From positions 62,001 to 126,000 of the forward strand of contig NZ_JBFATZ010000004.1 of NCBI RefSeq assembly GCF_040678635.1: a DNA stretch of 64,000 nt. The letters run 5' to 3'. Positions 50,611-59,745 of the stretch are shown here, piece by piece (within the stretch, counting starts at the first letter, position 1; each line of letters begins with the position of its first letter). Under the pieces are notes generated by a model. It was not told the origin of the DNA and ran no database searches. It was given only the letters and a program-made list of their open reading frames with translations. A program made the position numbers and the translations under genes. Source of the DNA: Thermopolyspora sp040678635 (GTDB lineage: Bacteria; Actinomycetota; Actinomycetes; Streptosporangiales; Streptosporangiaceae).

Positions 50611-51737
50611 CGAGACGTGTTCCCTTCCAAACGGACGGATCTTCGAGTCAGTCGCCGCCGCCAGACCGCCCCCAGGTTCGGCGCCAGCACGGATGCGACG
50701 AGCAGCAGCCCGGTGACGAAGTTGAGCACCTCGTTGGCCACGTCGGCGAGGATCAGCGCGTTGCGGACCACGCCGAGCAGCAGGACGGCCACGAGCACCC
50801 CCGGCAGGCTGCCGCGCCCGCCGAAGATCGACACGCCGCCGAGCAGGACCGCCGCGACGACCGCCAGCTCCAGCCCGACCCCGTTGTCGGCGCGGGCGCT
50901 GGCGTAGCGGAAGGTGTAGACGAGCGAGGCCAGCGAGGCGAACACGCCCGAGGCCACGAACAGCCAGAACTTGATTCGTTTTACTCGGACGCCCGCGAAG
51001 AACGCGGCCTCCTCGTTGGAGCCGAGCGCGAAGATCGACCGGCCGAGGCCGGTGGCGTGCAGCACCACCGCCGCGAGCACCGCCAGCACCGCGACCAGCA
51101 GCGTCGCCAGCGGGATCGGCCCGAGCGTCTCGGTCGCGAGGCTCGTGTACGCCGGGGGCAGGTCGGCCACCGCCTGGTCGCCGAGGATCACGTACGCCAG
51201 GCCCCGGTAGAGGGCGAAGGTGCCGATCGTGACGGCGAGGGATGGCAGGCCGAGCCGGGTGACGAGGAAGCCGTTCACCGCCCCGCACGCGGCGCCCACG
51301 AGCAGGCAGATCGGCATGATCGTCTCGATGGCGAGGCCCGCGTTCCACAGCCAGCCGAGCACCGCGCAGGACAGGCCGAGCGTCGAGGCCACCGACAGGT
51401 CGATCTCGGCGGCCACGATCACCAGCGTCATGGTGAGCGCCATGATCGCGATCTCGGTGGTGTCGAGGAGCAGGAACGACACGTTGGAGGAGTTGGCGAA
51501 GCCGTCCACGGCGAACGAGGCCCACAGCAGGGTGGCCACGAGCAGCACGAGGATCAGGCCCTCCCACCGCCGGACCAGCCCGATCAGGCCGTGTCCCGCC
51601 GCGGCGGGCTCGGCTTTCGGCTCGGCTTTCGTGTCGGCTTTCGTGTCGGTGCCGGTGGGCGCCTTGCCTGTGGTCATCGGGTCATCGGGCTCTCGGCTTG
51701 CGTTTCCGTCGTCATCGGGCCTGTCGTTATCGGGCAT
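50607..51737 (-). CDS. rhaQ: Rhamnose ABC transporter permease (second)
   Basis: 376 aa, CUT2-type permease with about nine to ten membrane segments (AEIDLSVASTLGLS, GTFALYRGLAYVI, FGGRGSLPGVLVAVLLLG). A charged Lys/Thr/Glu-rich N-terminal tail of ~45 residues (KADTKAEPKAEPAAAG) precedes the first helix and looks like another small repeat expansion. It overlaps the preceding permease by 11 bases and the binding protein by 4. Confidence 0.9.
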   Translation of the reverse strand: MPDNDRPDDDGNASREPDDPMTTGKAPTGTDTKADTKAEPKAEPAAAGHGLIGLVRRWEGLILVLLVATLLWASFAVDGFANSSNVSFLLLDTTEIAIMALTMTLVIVAAEIDLSVASTLGLSCAVLGWLWNAGLAIETIMPICLLVGAACGAVNGFLVTRLGLPSLAVTIGTFALYRGLAYVILGDQAVADLPPAYTSLATETLGPIPLATLLVAVLAVLAAVVLHATGLGRSIFALGSNEEAAFFAGVRVKRIKFWLFVASGVFASLASLVYTFRYASARADNGVGLELAVVAAVLLGGVSIFGGRGSLPGVLVAVLLLGVVRNALILADVANEVLNFVTGLLLVASVLAPNLGAVWRRRLTRRSVRLEGNTSR

Positions 51738-52833
51738 CGCGGAACCTCCTGCGGCGCAGCGCGGCGGCGACCCGCAGCGCGAGGACGCGGTCCAGGACGA
51801 TGGCGGCGATCAGCAGCGCGCCGTTGATGGCGGTCTGGGCGAGGGCGTCGACCCGCAGCACGGCGAGCGCGCTGGTGATGCTCGACAGCAGCAGGGCGCC
51901 GAGGGCCGCGCCGTACACGGTGCCGCTGCCGCCGAAGATGGCCACGCCGCCGACGACCACGGCGGCGATCACGTCGAGTTCCTTGCCGGTGGCCACGGTG
52001 GCGTCGACGGTGCCGAAGCGCGCCGCCCACATCACCCCGGCCAGGCCGGCGAGCGCGCCGTTGACGACGAAGGCCGTCACGACGCGACGCCGTACCTGGA
52101 TGCCCGCGAGCACGGCGGCGTCCGGGTTTGAGCCGATCGCGTACAGTTCGCGGCCCCAGGGCAGGTTGCGCATCATCCAGCCGACGGCGAGCAGCACGAC
52201 CAGCGCCACCAGGGCCAGCAACGGCAGGCCGAGCACCGAGCGCGACCCCAGCGAGAGGAACGCCTCGGGCATGTCGGCCGCGTTCACCTGCCGGCCTCCG
52301 GCGACGGCGAAGTCGATGCCGCGGAACGCGTACAGGGTGCCGAGGGTGGCGACCAGCGCGGGCACCTTGGCCACGCCGACGAGCACGCCGTTGATCGCGC
52401 CGCAGAGCGCGCCGAGCAGCACGCATCCGGCGATCACCACCGGGATCGGCACGCCCGGGTGGTCGGCGAGGATCACCGCGCCGCCGAACGCCGTGAGGCC
52501 GACGACGGAGCTGACCGACAGATCGACGTTGCGGGTGACGACCACGAGCGTCTGGCCCACCGCGAGCATCGCGATGATCGCCGAGTTGAGCAGGATGTCG
52601 CGCAGGCTGTCGAAGCCGAGGAAGCCCGGGTTGACCGCGCCGGTGACGCCGAACAGCGCGGCCAGGGCCACCACGATGCCCAGCTCGCGCACCCGGGCCA
52701 CCCGTTCGACCAGCCGGCGCCCGCCACCGGACGCGCCGGCGGCGGGAGCGGGGGTTTGCCGCTGAGCGGCCCTCTCGCCGGTCTTGCCGGCGTCGCCGGC
52801 GCCGTGCAGCACCTCGGTCTCCGGTCCGCTCAT
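51727..52833 (-). CDS. rhaP: Rhamnose ABC transporter permease (first)
   Basis: 368 aa, RbsC-like: VTRNVDLSVSSVVGLTAFGG, GTLYAFRGIDFAV, AIGSNPDAAVLAGI and VVVGGVAIFGGSGTVYGAALGALLL. Forms the membrane channel with the second permease. GGGGGCGG precedes the ATG at 52833, which overlaps the stop of a 72-codon frame. Confidence 0.92.
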   Translation of the reverse strand: MSGPETEVLHGAGDAGKTGERAAQRQTPAPAAGASGGGRRLVERVARVRELGIVVALAALFGVTGAVNPGFLGFDSLRDILLNSAIIAMLAVGQTLVVVTRNVDLSVSSVVGLTAFGGAVILADHPGVPIPVVIAGCVLLGALCGAINGVLVGVAKVPALVATLGTLYAFRGIDFAVAGGRQVNAADMPEAFLSLGSRSVLGLPLLALVALVVLLAVGWMMRNLPWGRELYAIGSNPDAAVLAGIQVRRRVVTAFVVNGALAGLAGVMWAARFGTVDATVATGKELDVIAAVVVGGVAIFGGSGTVYGAALGALLLSSITSALAVLRVDALAQTAINGALLIAAIVLDRVLALRVAAALRRRRFRDAR

Positions 52834-53048
52834 CGTTTCCGCCCCCTGTTCACGCCGCCGTGCGCACCCTTCGCGGCGCGCTCGCCGCCGACGCGGCGGT
52901 CGCCGTCCACGGCCCGGTCGCCGTTCACGACGCGGTTGCCGTCTATGACGCGGTCGCCGTTCACACGGTCGCCGTCTATGACGCGGTCGCCGTCCATGAC
53001 GCGATTGCCGTTCACATGGTCGCCGTCCACGGCGCGGCGGGCGTTCAT
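52830..53048 (-). CDS. 72-residue repeat-containing bridge frame between the ABC ATPase and first permease
   Basis: MNARRAVDGDHVNGNRVMDG followed by further [VI]-[DN]-G-D/N-R-V units (18-bp DNA repeat), ending in a basic tail (GGVNRGRKR). The ATG overlaps the ATPase TGA and the TGA overlaps the permease ATG, both as ATGA. Such a gene is not part of CUT2 operons. It may be an expanded linker preserved only for coupling, or a real small acidic/basic protein. Confidence 0.45.
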   Translation of the reverse strand: MNARRAVDGDHVNGNRVMDGDRVIDGDRVNGDRVIDGNRVVNGDRAVDGDRRVGGERAAKGAHGGVNRGRKR

Positions 53049-54562
53049 GCCGCGCTCCGTCCGGTGGCCGCCGACATCACGCTCTCCTCGGTCGCCTCGG
53101 CACGCGGGATCTCGGCGACCAGCCGCCCCTCGTGCATGACGAGCACCCGGTCGGCCATGCCGAGCACCTCCGGCAGCTCGGAGGAGATCATCAACACCCC
53201 GATGCCGCCGACGGCCAGCTCCGACAGCAGGCGGTGCACCTCGGCCTTGGTGCCGACGTCGATGCCGCGCGTCGGCTCGTCCACGATCAGCACCGACGGC
53301 TCGCGCGCCAGCCACTTGCCGAGCACGACCTTCTGCTGGTTGCCGCCGGAGAGCACCTCGACCGCGTCCGTCAGGCGGGAGTACTTCAGCCGCAGCCGGA
53401 TCGCCCAGTCCCGCGCCCGGCTCCGCTCGGCGGCCGGGGAGATCAGCGGCCCCCTGCGTACGGCCGACAGCCCCGCCAGGGCGATGTTGCGCTCGATCGA
53501 CAGGTTCATGACCAGGCCCTGCTGGCGGCGGTCCTCGGGCACCAGCGCCACCCCGGCGGCCATCGCCGCGGTCGGGCTGCCGGGCGGCAGCCGTCGGCCG
53601 GACACCTCGACCGATCCGGCGTCCCAGCGGTCCACGCCGAAGATCGCGCGGGCGACCTCGCTGCGTCCCGCGCCGACGAGTCCGGCCAGGGCGACGATCT
53701 CGCCGCGCCGTACGTGGAAGGAGACGTCGGTGAAGACGCCCTCGCGGGTCAGCCGGTCCACCTTGAGCACGATCTCGCCGGGCATGCCGTCCTGCTTGGG
53801 GAACAGCGCGTCGAGCTCCCGGCCGACCATCCGGCGTACCAGGTCGTCGGGCGTGATGTCGGCGATCAGGTCGCTCGCCACGAAGCCGCCGTCGCGCAGC
53901 GTCGTGGCGCGCCGGCACAGCTCGAAGATCTCGTCCAGCCGGTGGGAGATGAACAGCACCGCGCAGCCCTGCTCACGCAGCGCCTTGACCACGCCGAACA
54001 GGCGGGCGACCTCGTTGCCTGACAGCGCCGCCGTCGGCTCGTCCATGATCAGTACGCGGGCGTCGCGGGAGAGCGCCTTGGCGATCTCGACGAGCTGCTG
54101 GTCGGCGATCGACAGTCCGCGGGCGGGCTGGTCGGGGTCGAGCTGCACGCCCAGCCGGGCGAACAGGCCCGCCGCCTGCTCGCGCATCGCGGCGCGGTCG
54201 ATGCGGCCGAACCTGCCCCGCACCTGGCGGCCCATGAAGATGTTCTCGGTGACCGACAGGTCCGGGAAGAGGGTGGGCTCCTGGTAGATGACGGCGATCC
54301 CGGCGTTCTGGGCATCGGCCGGCGAGTGGAACTCCACCGGTACGCCGTCGAGCAGGATCTCGCCGGAGTCCGGCCGGTCCACCCCGGCCATGATCTTGAC
54401 CAGGGTGGACTTCCCTGCGCCGTTCTCGCCCGCGAGGGCGTGCGCCTCGGACCCCCAGAGCTCCAGCGACACCCCCCGCAGCGCGTTGACGGCCCCGAAG
54501 GACTTGCTGACCCCGCGCAGCGCGAGCACCGGTGTCGCAGGCGACCGCTCGTCTCCCCGCAT
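53045..54562 (-). CDS. rhaT: Rhamnose ABC transporter ATP-binding protein (tandem ABC)
   Basis: 505 aa with two ABC domains. First: Walker A GENGAGKST, Q-loop YQEP and MDEPTAALS. Second: degenerate Walker A GLVGAGRSE, signature LSGGNQQK and VDEPTRGIDVG. This is the RbsA/MglA pattern of CUT2 importers. The ATG at 54562 is preferred over an upstream ATG at 54649 because the family start (LALRGVSKSFGAV) follows closely. First gene of the operon; operator candidates lie just upstream. Confidence 0.93.
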   Translation of the reverse strand: MRGDERSPATPVLALRGVSKSFGAVNALRGVSLELWGSEAHALAGENGAGKSTLVKIMAGVDRPDSGEILLDGVPVEFHSPADAQNAGIAVIYQEPTLFPDLSVTENIFMGRQVRGRFGRIDRAAMREQAAGLFARLGVQLDPDQPARGLSIADQQLVEIAKALSRDARVLIMDEPTAALSGNEVARLFGVVKALREQGCAVLFISHRLDEIFELCRRATTLRDGGFVASDLIADITPDDLVRRMVGRELDALFPKQDGMPGEIVLKVDRLTREGVFTDVSFHVRRGEIVALAGLVGAGRSEVARAIFGVDRWDAGSVEVSGRRLPPGSPTAAMAAGVALVPEDRRQQGLVMNLSIERNIALAGLSAVRRGPLISPAAERSRARDWAIRLRLKYSRLTDAVEVLSGGNQQKVVLGKWLAREPSVLIVDEPTRGIDVGTKAEVHRLLSELAVGGIGVLMISSELPEVLGMADRVLVMHEGRLVAEIPRAEATEESVMSAATGRSAA

Positions 54563-54591
54563 CCCGTCCGTCTCCTCGGCGTACCTGACTG

Positions 54592-54607
54592 ACAAAAACG
54601 TTTTAAG
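54592..54607. promoter_or_regulatory. LacI-type operator candidate of the rha operon
   Basis: ACAAAAACGTTTTAAG, centred on CG as LacI-family sites are, with core AAAACGTTTT. Placed ~30 bases upstream of the ATPase ATG. The half-site GTTTTAA recurs in the second candidate near 54750. Confidence 0.65.
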
Positions 54608-54743
54608 GAATGATTTCTGGACGCTAAGGGCCGAGGGCACCGGTGTCAATCCCCTATGAACCAGATGTTTCCGGAGCGTTACCCCGCCAACGCGCTAAGA
54701 TCATGAACGGGTATCTTTGACGTTGGGTCTGGCCCATGCCGGG

Positions 54744-54759
54744 ATTAGCACGTTTTAAT
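54744..54759. promoter_or_regulatory. LacI-type operator candidate in front of the regulator gene
   Basis: ATTAGCACGTTTTAAT, a CG-centred palindrome with six of eight positions symmetric, ~90 bases upstream of the LacI ATG. With the site at 54592 it suggests one repressor controls both divergent transcripts. Confidence 0.6.
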
Positions 54760-54847
54760 GATCCGGGCCGGTAACCTCGGCAAACGGCCCGCCGGAGCGG
54801 TCCGGCGGCGGAGAGAGGGCGAGCAGGGAAGCGATGAGCGAGCAGCG

Positions 54848-55855
54848 ATGAGCACGGTCAGCATCAAGGACGTCGCCCGGTACGCCGGCGTGTCGCCGGG
54901 CACGGTCTCCAACGTGCTCAACCGCCCCGAGCGCGTCGCCCCCGCCACCCGGGCCCGGGTCGAGGAGGCCATCCGCGAGTTGGGGTTCGTCCGGCACGGC
55001 TCGGCCTCGACGTTGCGCGCGGGCCACAGCCGTACGATCGGGCTGTCGGTGATCGACATCGGCAACCCGTTCTTCACCGACGTCGCGGCCGGCGTCGAGG
55101 ACGTCGCCAGCGACCTCGGCTACGCGGTGATCCTCGGCAACTCGGCCGGTTCGCGCGCCAAGGAGGAGCGCAACCTGCTGGTCCTGGCCGAGCAGCGGGT
55201 GCGCGGCGTCCTGATCACCCCGTCCGACGACGACCCGCACCGCCTCGACGCGCTGCGCGACCGGGGCATCAGCGTCGTGCTCGTCGACCACCCCGCCCAC
55301 CGCGTCGACCAGTGCTCGGTCGCCGTCAACGACCGCGCCGGCGGGCACATGGCCATCAAGCACCTGCTTGAGCGGAACCCCGGCACGATCGCGTACGTCT
55401 CCGGCCCGCTCACCATCCGCCAGTGCGTCGAGCGCCGCAACGGCGCCGAGCAGGCGCTGCGCGAGTCCGGCCGCGACCCCGCGGGCACGCTCCAGGTCAT
55501 CGAGATGCCCGGCATGACCGCCCGCCAAGGCCAGCAGGCCGCCGAGAAACTCGTCCACGGCGGCCGGATCCCCGACGCGATCTTCTGCGCTAACGACCTG
55601 CTCGCCCTCGGCGTGCTGCGCGGCCTCCTGCAGGCCGGCGTCGACGTCCCGGGCGACGTCGCCCTCATCGGCTACGACGACATCGACTTCGCCGCCGCCT
55701 CCACGGTGTCCCTCAGCTCCATCCGCCAGCCCACGTACAAGCTGGGCCGCCTCGCCACCGAGCTCCTCCTCGACGAGTGCGACAACCCGGACACCCACGC
55801 CCACCAGCAGATCATGTTCCAGCCCGAACTCGTCGTCAGGGAGTCCTCCAGTTGA
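54848..55855 (+). CDS. rhaR: LacI-family transcriptional regulator of rhamnose genes
   Basis: 335 aa. N-terminal HTH (SIKDVARYAGVSPGTVSNVLN) and hinge, then a periplasmic-binding-like effector domain (IGLSVIDIGNPFFTDVAAGVE..., AIFCANDLLALGVLRG, VALIGYDDIDFA). Expected effector: rhamnose, rhamnulose or a phosphorylated product. Starts at the ATG at 54848; stop overlaps the kinase TTG. Confidence 0.92.
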   Translation: MSTVSIKDVARYAGVSPGTVSNVLNRPERVAPATRARVEEAIRELGFVRHGSASTLRAGHSRTIGLSVIDIGNPFFTDVAAGVEDVASDLGYAVILGNSAGSRAKEERNLLVLAEQRVRGVLITPSDDDPHRLDALRDRGISVVLVDHPAHRVDQCSVAVNDRAGGHMAIKHLLERNPGTIAYVSGPLTIRQCVERRNGAEQALRESGRDPAGTLQVIEMPGMTARQGQQAAEKLVHGGRIPDAIFCANDLLALGVLRGLLQAGVDVPGDVALIGYDDIDFAAASTVSLSSIRQPTYKLGRLATELLLDECDNPDTHAHQQIMFQPELVVRESSS

Positions 55856-57312
55856 ACACCCCGGCGCACCACCCCGTCCCCACCACCGCCGCCCGATACG
55901 CGGCCGTCGACCTGGGCGCGTCCAGCGGCCGCGTCATGGTCGCCGAGGTGACCCGCGACCGCGTCACCCTCACCGAGGCCCACCGATTCCCCAACCGCCC
56001 GGTCCGCCTGCACCAGACCCTGCACTGGGACATCCTCGCCCTCTACCAGGGCGTCCTCGACGGCCTGCGCCGCGCCGGCCCGGTCGACTCGATCGGCATC
56101 GACTCCTGGGCGGTCGACTACGGGCTGCTCGACCACTCCGGCCGCCTGCTCCGCAACCCGGTCCACTACCGCGACTCCCGCACCGACGGGATCATGGAGC
56201 AGGTCGTCCACGAACTCGGCGCCGTCCTCCTGTACGGCGTCAGCGGCCTGCAGTTCCTCCCCTTCAACACGATCTACCAGTTGGTCGCCGAGTACCGCGA
56301 CCAGGACCCCGGCGCCCACACCCTGCTGATGATCCCCGACCTGCTGACCTACTGGCTCACCGGCTCCGTCGGCGCCGAGGTCACCAACGCCTCCACCACC
56401 GGCCTCTACGACGTGACCGCCGGCGCCTGGTCCCACGACCTGATGACCCGCCTGTCCATCCCTCCGGAGATCTTCCCGGGCCTGCGCCACCCCGGCACCC
56501 CGGCGGGCACCCTCACCGCCGCGGTCTCCGCCGAGACCGGCCTCCCCGACTCCACCCTGGTCACCGCCGTCGCCTCCCACGACACCGCCTCCGCCGTCGC
56601 CGCCGTCCCCGCCGCCACCGACCGCTTCGCGTACATCTCCTCCGGCACCTGGTCCCTCGTCGGCCTCGAACTCCCCGCCCCCGTCCTCACCGAGGAGAGC
56701 CGCGAGGCCAACTTCACCAACGAGGGCGGCCTCGACGGCACCACCCGCTACCTGCGCAACGTCATGGGCCTGTGGATCCTCCAGGAATGCATGCGCGAGT
56801 GGTCCGCCGACGACCTCCCCGCCCTCCTCACCGCCGCCGCCGACGCCCCGCCGTTCACCGCCCTCATCGACCCCGACGACCCGCTCTTCCTCCCCCCGGG
56901 CGACATGCCCGCCCGCATCGCCGCCTACTGCGAACGCACCGGCCAGCCCACCCCCACCACCCACCCGGCGACCGTCCGCTGCGTCCTGGAAAGCCTCGCC
57001 CTCGCCTACCGCCGCGCCCTCCACGACGCCGTACGCCTGAGCGGACGCGACGTCGACGTCATCCACGTCGTCGGCGGCGGCTCCCGCAACGCCCTGCTCT
57101 GCCAGATGACCGCCGACGCCACCGGCCTCCCCGTCCTCGCCGGCCCGGTGGAGGCCGCCGCCCTCGGCAACGCCCTCCTCCAGGCCCGCTCCCAGAACGT
57201 CATCACCGACATCCGCGCCGTCGTCCGCGCAAGCGAGCCCATCACCGCGTACGAGCCCAAGGGCGACCCCACCGCCTGGGCCGAGGCCGCGTCTCGCCTC
57301 GGCTTCGCTTGA
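55852..57312 (+). CDS. rhaB: Rhamnulokinase
   Basis: 486 aa FGGY-family kinase. YAAVDLGASSGRVMVAE (phosphate 1), IGIDSWAVDYGLLD, HDTASAVAAVP and VVGGGSRNALLCQMTAD (adenosine motif) are present. Phosphorylates L-rhamnulose. Start is TTG at 55852, chosen because it overlaps the regulator stop (TTGA) and follows GGAGTCC. Together with the divergent operon it completes rhamnose degradation. Confidence 0.93.
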   Translation: MNTPAHHPVPTTAARYAAVDLGASSGRVMVAEVTRDRVTLTEAHRFPNRPVRLHQTLHWDILALYQGVLDGLRRAGPVDSIGIDSWAVDYGLLDHSGRLLRNPVHYRDSRTDGIMEQVVHELGAVLLYGVSGLQFLPFNTIYQLVAEYRDQDPGAHTLLMIPDLLTYWLTGSVGAEVTNASTTGLYDVTAGAWSHDLMTRLSIPPEIFPGLRHPGTPAGTLTAAVSAETGLPDSTLVTAVASHDTASAVAAVPAATDRFAYISSGTWSLVGLELPAPVLTEESREANFTNEGGLDGTTRYLRNVMGLWILQECMREWSADDLPALLTAAADAPPFTALIDPDDPLFLPPGDMPARIAAYCERTGQPTPTTHPATVRCVLESLALAYRRALHDAVRLSGRDVDVIHVVGGGSRNALLCQMTADATGLPVLAGPVEAAALGNALLQARSQNVITDIRAVVRASEPITAYEPKGDPTAWAEAASRLGFA

Positions 57313-57483
57313 CTCCTCCCCCGCCTGAACCGGAGGCCGGGCATGCTCTGGTTCTCCGGCGACGTCCACGGCCCTCGATCCCGAAGTCGATAGTGCGACT
57401 CAGAGAGCGGATGGCCGGCAGGCCCCTCCGGCGGTCCACTCAGGGCCACCCGAATCACAAGCTCAAGCCCCAATGCCGCCTGA

Positions 57484-58029
57484 TCAGTTCAGCGTCCGGT
57501 CCGGGCAGGTTGTGTCGTCGCACGAGGTGGTGACCTCGAACCAGGTCGTGGTGCCGTTGCGGTCGCGGGTGAAGCCCCAGCGGGCGGCGAGCAGGTCCAC
57601 CAGGTGCAGGCCCCGGCCGCCGTCGGCGTACTCGTCGTCCTGGGCGCGCAGGCAGGGGGTGGTGGGTGCGCCGCCGTCGGCGACCTCGACGCGGATGGCG
57701 TCGCCGACGGCTAGTACGGCGAGGGCGATCGTGCCGTCGGTGCCCGCGGTGGTGTGGCGCAGGCTGTTGGTGGCCAGTTCGCTGGCGAGCAGGACGACGG
57801 TGGGCATGTCGGTGGGGCCGTCGGCGAGCAGTTCGGTGAGGTAGGAGCGTACGTCGGCCACGCTGCGCGGCGTCGCCTGGAGCTTGATCGCTCCCAGGAT
57901 CGTCATGCCGTCCGAGAGTTCCGGCCGGGACGAGGCGAAGGGGGCGCTCGCGATGCGGCGGAGCGCCCATCGCCGGGCCGCGTCCCACCGCCGGACGCGG
58001 CGCAGAGTCTCCGCCGGGTCGATCCGCAT
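57484..58029 (-). CDS. HATPase_c-type ATP-binding protein (anti-sigma-like)
   Basis: 181 aa. A GHKL ATPase domain from about residue 45: VLLASELATNSLRHT (N box), VEVADGGAPT and GRGLHLVDLLAARWG (G box). Actinomycetes carry many such RsbW-like proteins, commonly next to XRE/DUF397 genes. No kinase partner is visible. The ATG at 58029 has GGAGACC upstream; a start near residue 42 is possible. Divergent from the XRE gene, with 145 bases between them. Confidence 0.82.
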   Translation of the reverse strand: MRIDPAETLRRVRRWDAARRWALRRIASAPFASSRPELSDGMTILGAIKLQATPRSVADVRSYLTELLADGPTDMPTVVLLASELATNSLRHTTAGTDGTIALAVLAVGDAIRVEVADGGAPTTPCLRAQDDEYADGGRGLHLVDLLAARWGFTRDRNGTTTWFEVTTSCDDTTCPDRTLN

Positions 58030-58173
58030 CAAGACCTGGTCTCCTGACTGTCTGGGAATCGTCAACACGTGAAGCCGTAGTTGATGTACGGTTCGCTTAC
58101 GATCGCACCCGCTGAGTCATCGCTCCAGGTCGTATGGCCAGTCGCATCCGGCCCGTCTTCGGAGGTGGAATCC

Positions 58174-59532
58174 ATGCCGGCACGGCGCAAGCAGCCCGAG
58201 CGGTATCGCTCCCTCGCCCACTTCTTCGGCGCGCGGGTGCGCGACCTGCGCGACAGCTACGACGAACGCGTCGGCAGCCCTTTGCGGCTCGCCGCCCTGG
58301 CCGAACGCACCGGTTACTCTCCCTCGATGATCAGCGCGATCGAGCGCGGCGAGCATCTGCCGGACGGCGGCGACCGCGTCCGCGCCCTCGATGAGGCCCT
58401 GGCCGCAGACGGCGAGTTGATCTGCCTGTGGCCACTGGTACAGCGGCTGGGGCGACACCCCATCGACGAACTGGTTGCCGCGGCCGATAGTGGAAATAAC
58501 CGGAACGGTATCCCCCAGTGTCAGGACGATGACATGGAGCGACGACTACTCTTCCGTCTCACCGGCCTCGGGCTCATCACCGCCGGCCCCGGCCTCACGT
58601 CCGCCGAGTCGGTGCGGCAACAGCTCGAACGGGCCATCGGCACCGCCGAGTCGTCCACCGTGGAGGACTGGGAGGCGGCATGCGTGGCCCACCGGCAGGC
58701 GGTGAACACGCGTCCCCCGGCGCAGGTACGCGACCAGTTGGTCGCCGACCTGGCAGCCCTGCAGTGGTCTTTGACCCAGGCCCGACCCGAACACAAAACC
58801 GATCTTCAGCGATGTGTCGCATGGATGTCGACGCTGCACGCCGGCATCTTGACGTGCCTCGGCGAAGTCGGCCAGGCGCGGCGATGGTGGGCGACCGCCC
58901 GGCATGCCGCGGATGCTTCGGGTGACCTCGACATGCGTGTTCGGGTACGCGGCAAAGAAGCCGTAATGGGCTTTTTCTCCTTCCGCGGGCCGGAGTCGGT
59001 GATCACTCTTTCCCGAGAGGCTCGGGAGATGGCGGGCGGCCTGGCGTCCACGAGCGTTCTCCAGGCACTCGGCGGCGAAGCGGAGGCGCTCGCATTGATG
59101 GGCCGCGACGCCGAGGCCCGGGAAGTCTTGGGACGTTTCTTCGCGCTGGCCGACAAGGTCGGCGAGCGCAGCGAACTCGGCTGGACGCCGGACACGACCT
59201 GGTGCGTCGCGAGCTGGGTCCACTCCTACGGCGGATCGGCAAAAGCGGCCGACAAGGCGCGCGAAGAAGCACTGCGGCGCCTGCCCAACTACCACAACGA
59301 CACGGGCGTCCGGCTCCACCAAGGCATCGCCCTCGCCCGGGGAGGAGGTTACGCCGAAGCCCTACGCCTGACCGCCGAAATCATCTCCGGCCTCGCCCCT
59401 GCCTACCGATCCCAAATCATCCTGCACGTCGCCCGTCAAGTGCAGGAGATCATCCCGCCCGCCCAGCGCAAGGGCAGCGCCTTCGATGACTATCGATCCG
59501 TCGTCATGAGCCCGCCGCTGCAGAGCGCCTGA
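58174..59532 (+). CDS. XRE-family helix-turn-helix regulator with C-terminal helical repeats
   Basis: 452 aa. The HTH at about 15-80 (LRLAALAERTGYSPSMISAIERGEHLP) is followed by a TPR-like helical region of ~300 residues. ATG 58174 follows GGAGGTGG. The pairing with an HATPase gene is a recurring actinomycete module of unknown trigger. TCAAC...GTTGA half-sites lie between the divergent starts (about 58062-58085). Confidence 0.85.
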   Translation: MPARRKQPERYRSLAHFFGARVRDLRDSYDERVGSPLRLAALAERTGYSPSMISAIERGEHLPDGGDRVRALDEALAADGELICLWPLVQRLGRHPIDELVAAADSGNNRNGIPQCQDDDMERRLLFRLTGLGLITAGPGLTSAESVRQQLERAIGTAESSTVEDWEAACVAHRQAVNTRPPAQVRDQLVADLAALQWSLTQARPEHKTDLQRCVAWMSTLHAGILTCLGEVGQARRWWATARHAADASGDLDMRVRVRGKEAVMGFFSFRGPESVITLSREAREMAGGLASTSVLQALGGEAEALALMGRDAEAREVLGRFFALADKVGERSELGWTPDTTWCVASWVHSYGGSAKAADKAREEALRRLPNYHNDTGVRLHQGIALARGGGYAEALRLTAEIISGLAPAYRSQIILHVARQVQEIIPPAQRKGSAFDDYRSVVMSPPLQSA

Positions 59533-59552
59533 CATGACGAGCTGAGACGGCG

Positions 59553-59745
59553 TCAGCAGATCAGGGCGCAGCCGAGGCCGAGGAAGACTTGGCGGATGCG
59601 CAGGCGGACCTCCCAGCGCATCCGCAGTAACCGGAAGCCGTGCGGCAAAACGAAGGTCTGCTCGACGACCCATCGCTGTTTGCCCAGGCCAGAGCCGTGC
59701 TCGATGCCACGACGGGCGACCCGGGCCGCCAGCGCACGCACCGGT
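59553..59745 (-). pseudogene. IS5-like DDE transposase 3' fragment
   Basis: The last ~60 codons of a transposase: ARRGIEHGSGLGKQRWVVEQ, TFVLPHGFRLLRMRWEVR and FLGLGCALIC, which matches the C-terminal catalytic Glu region of IS5/IS427-type enzymes. The rest of the gene is gone. It separates the XRE gene from the restriction-modification operon. Confidence 0.7.
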
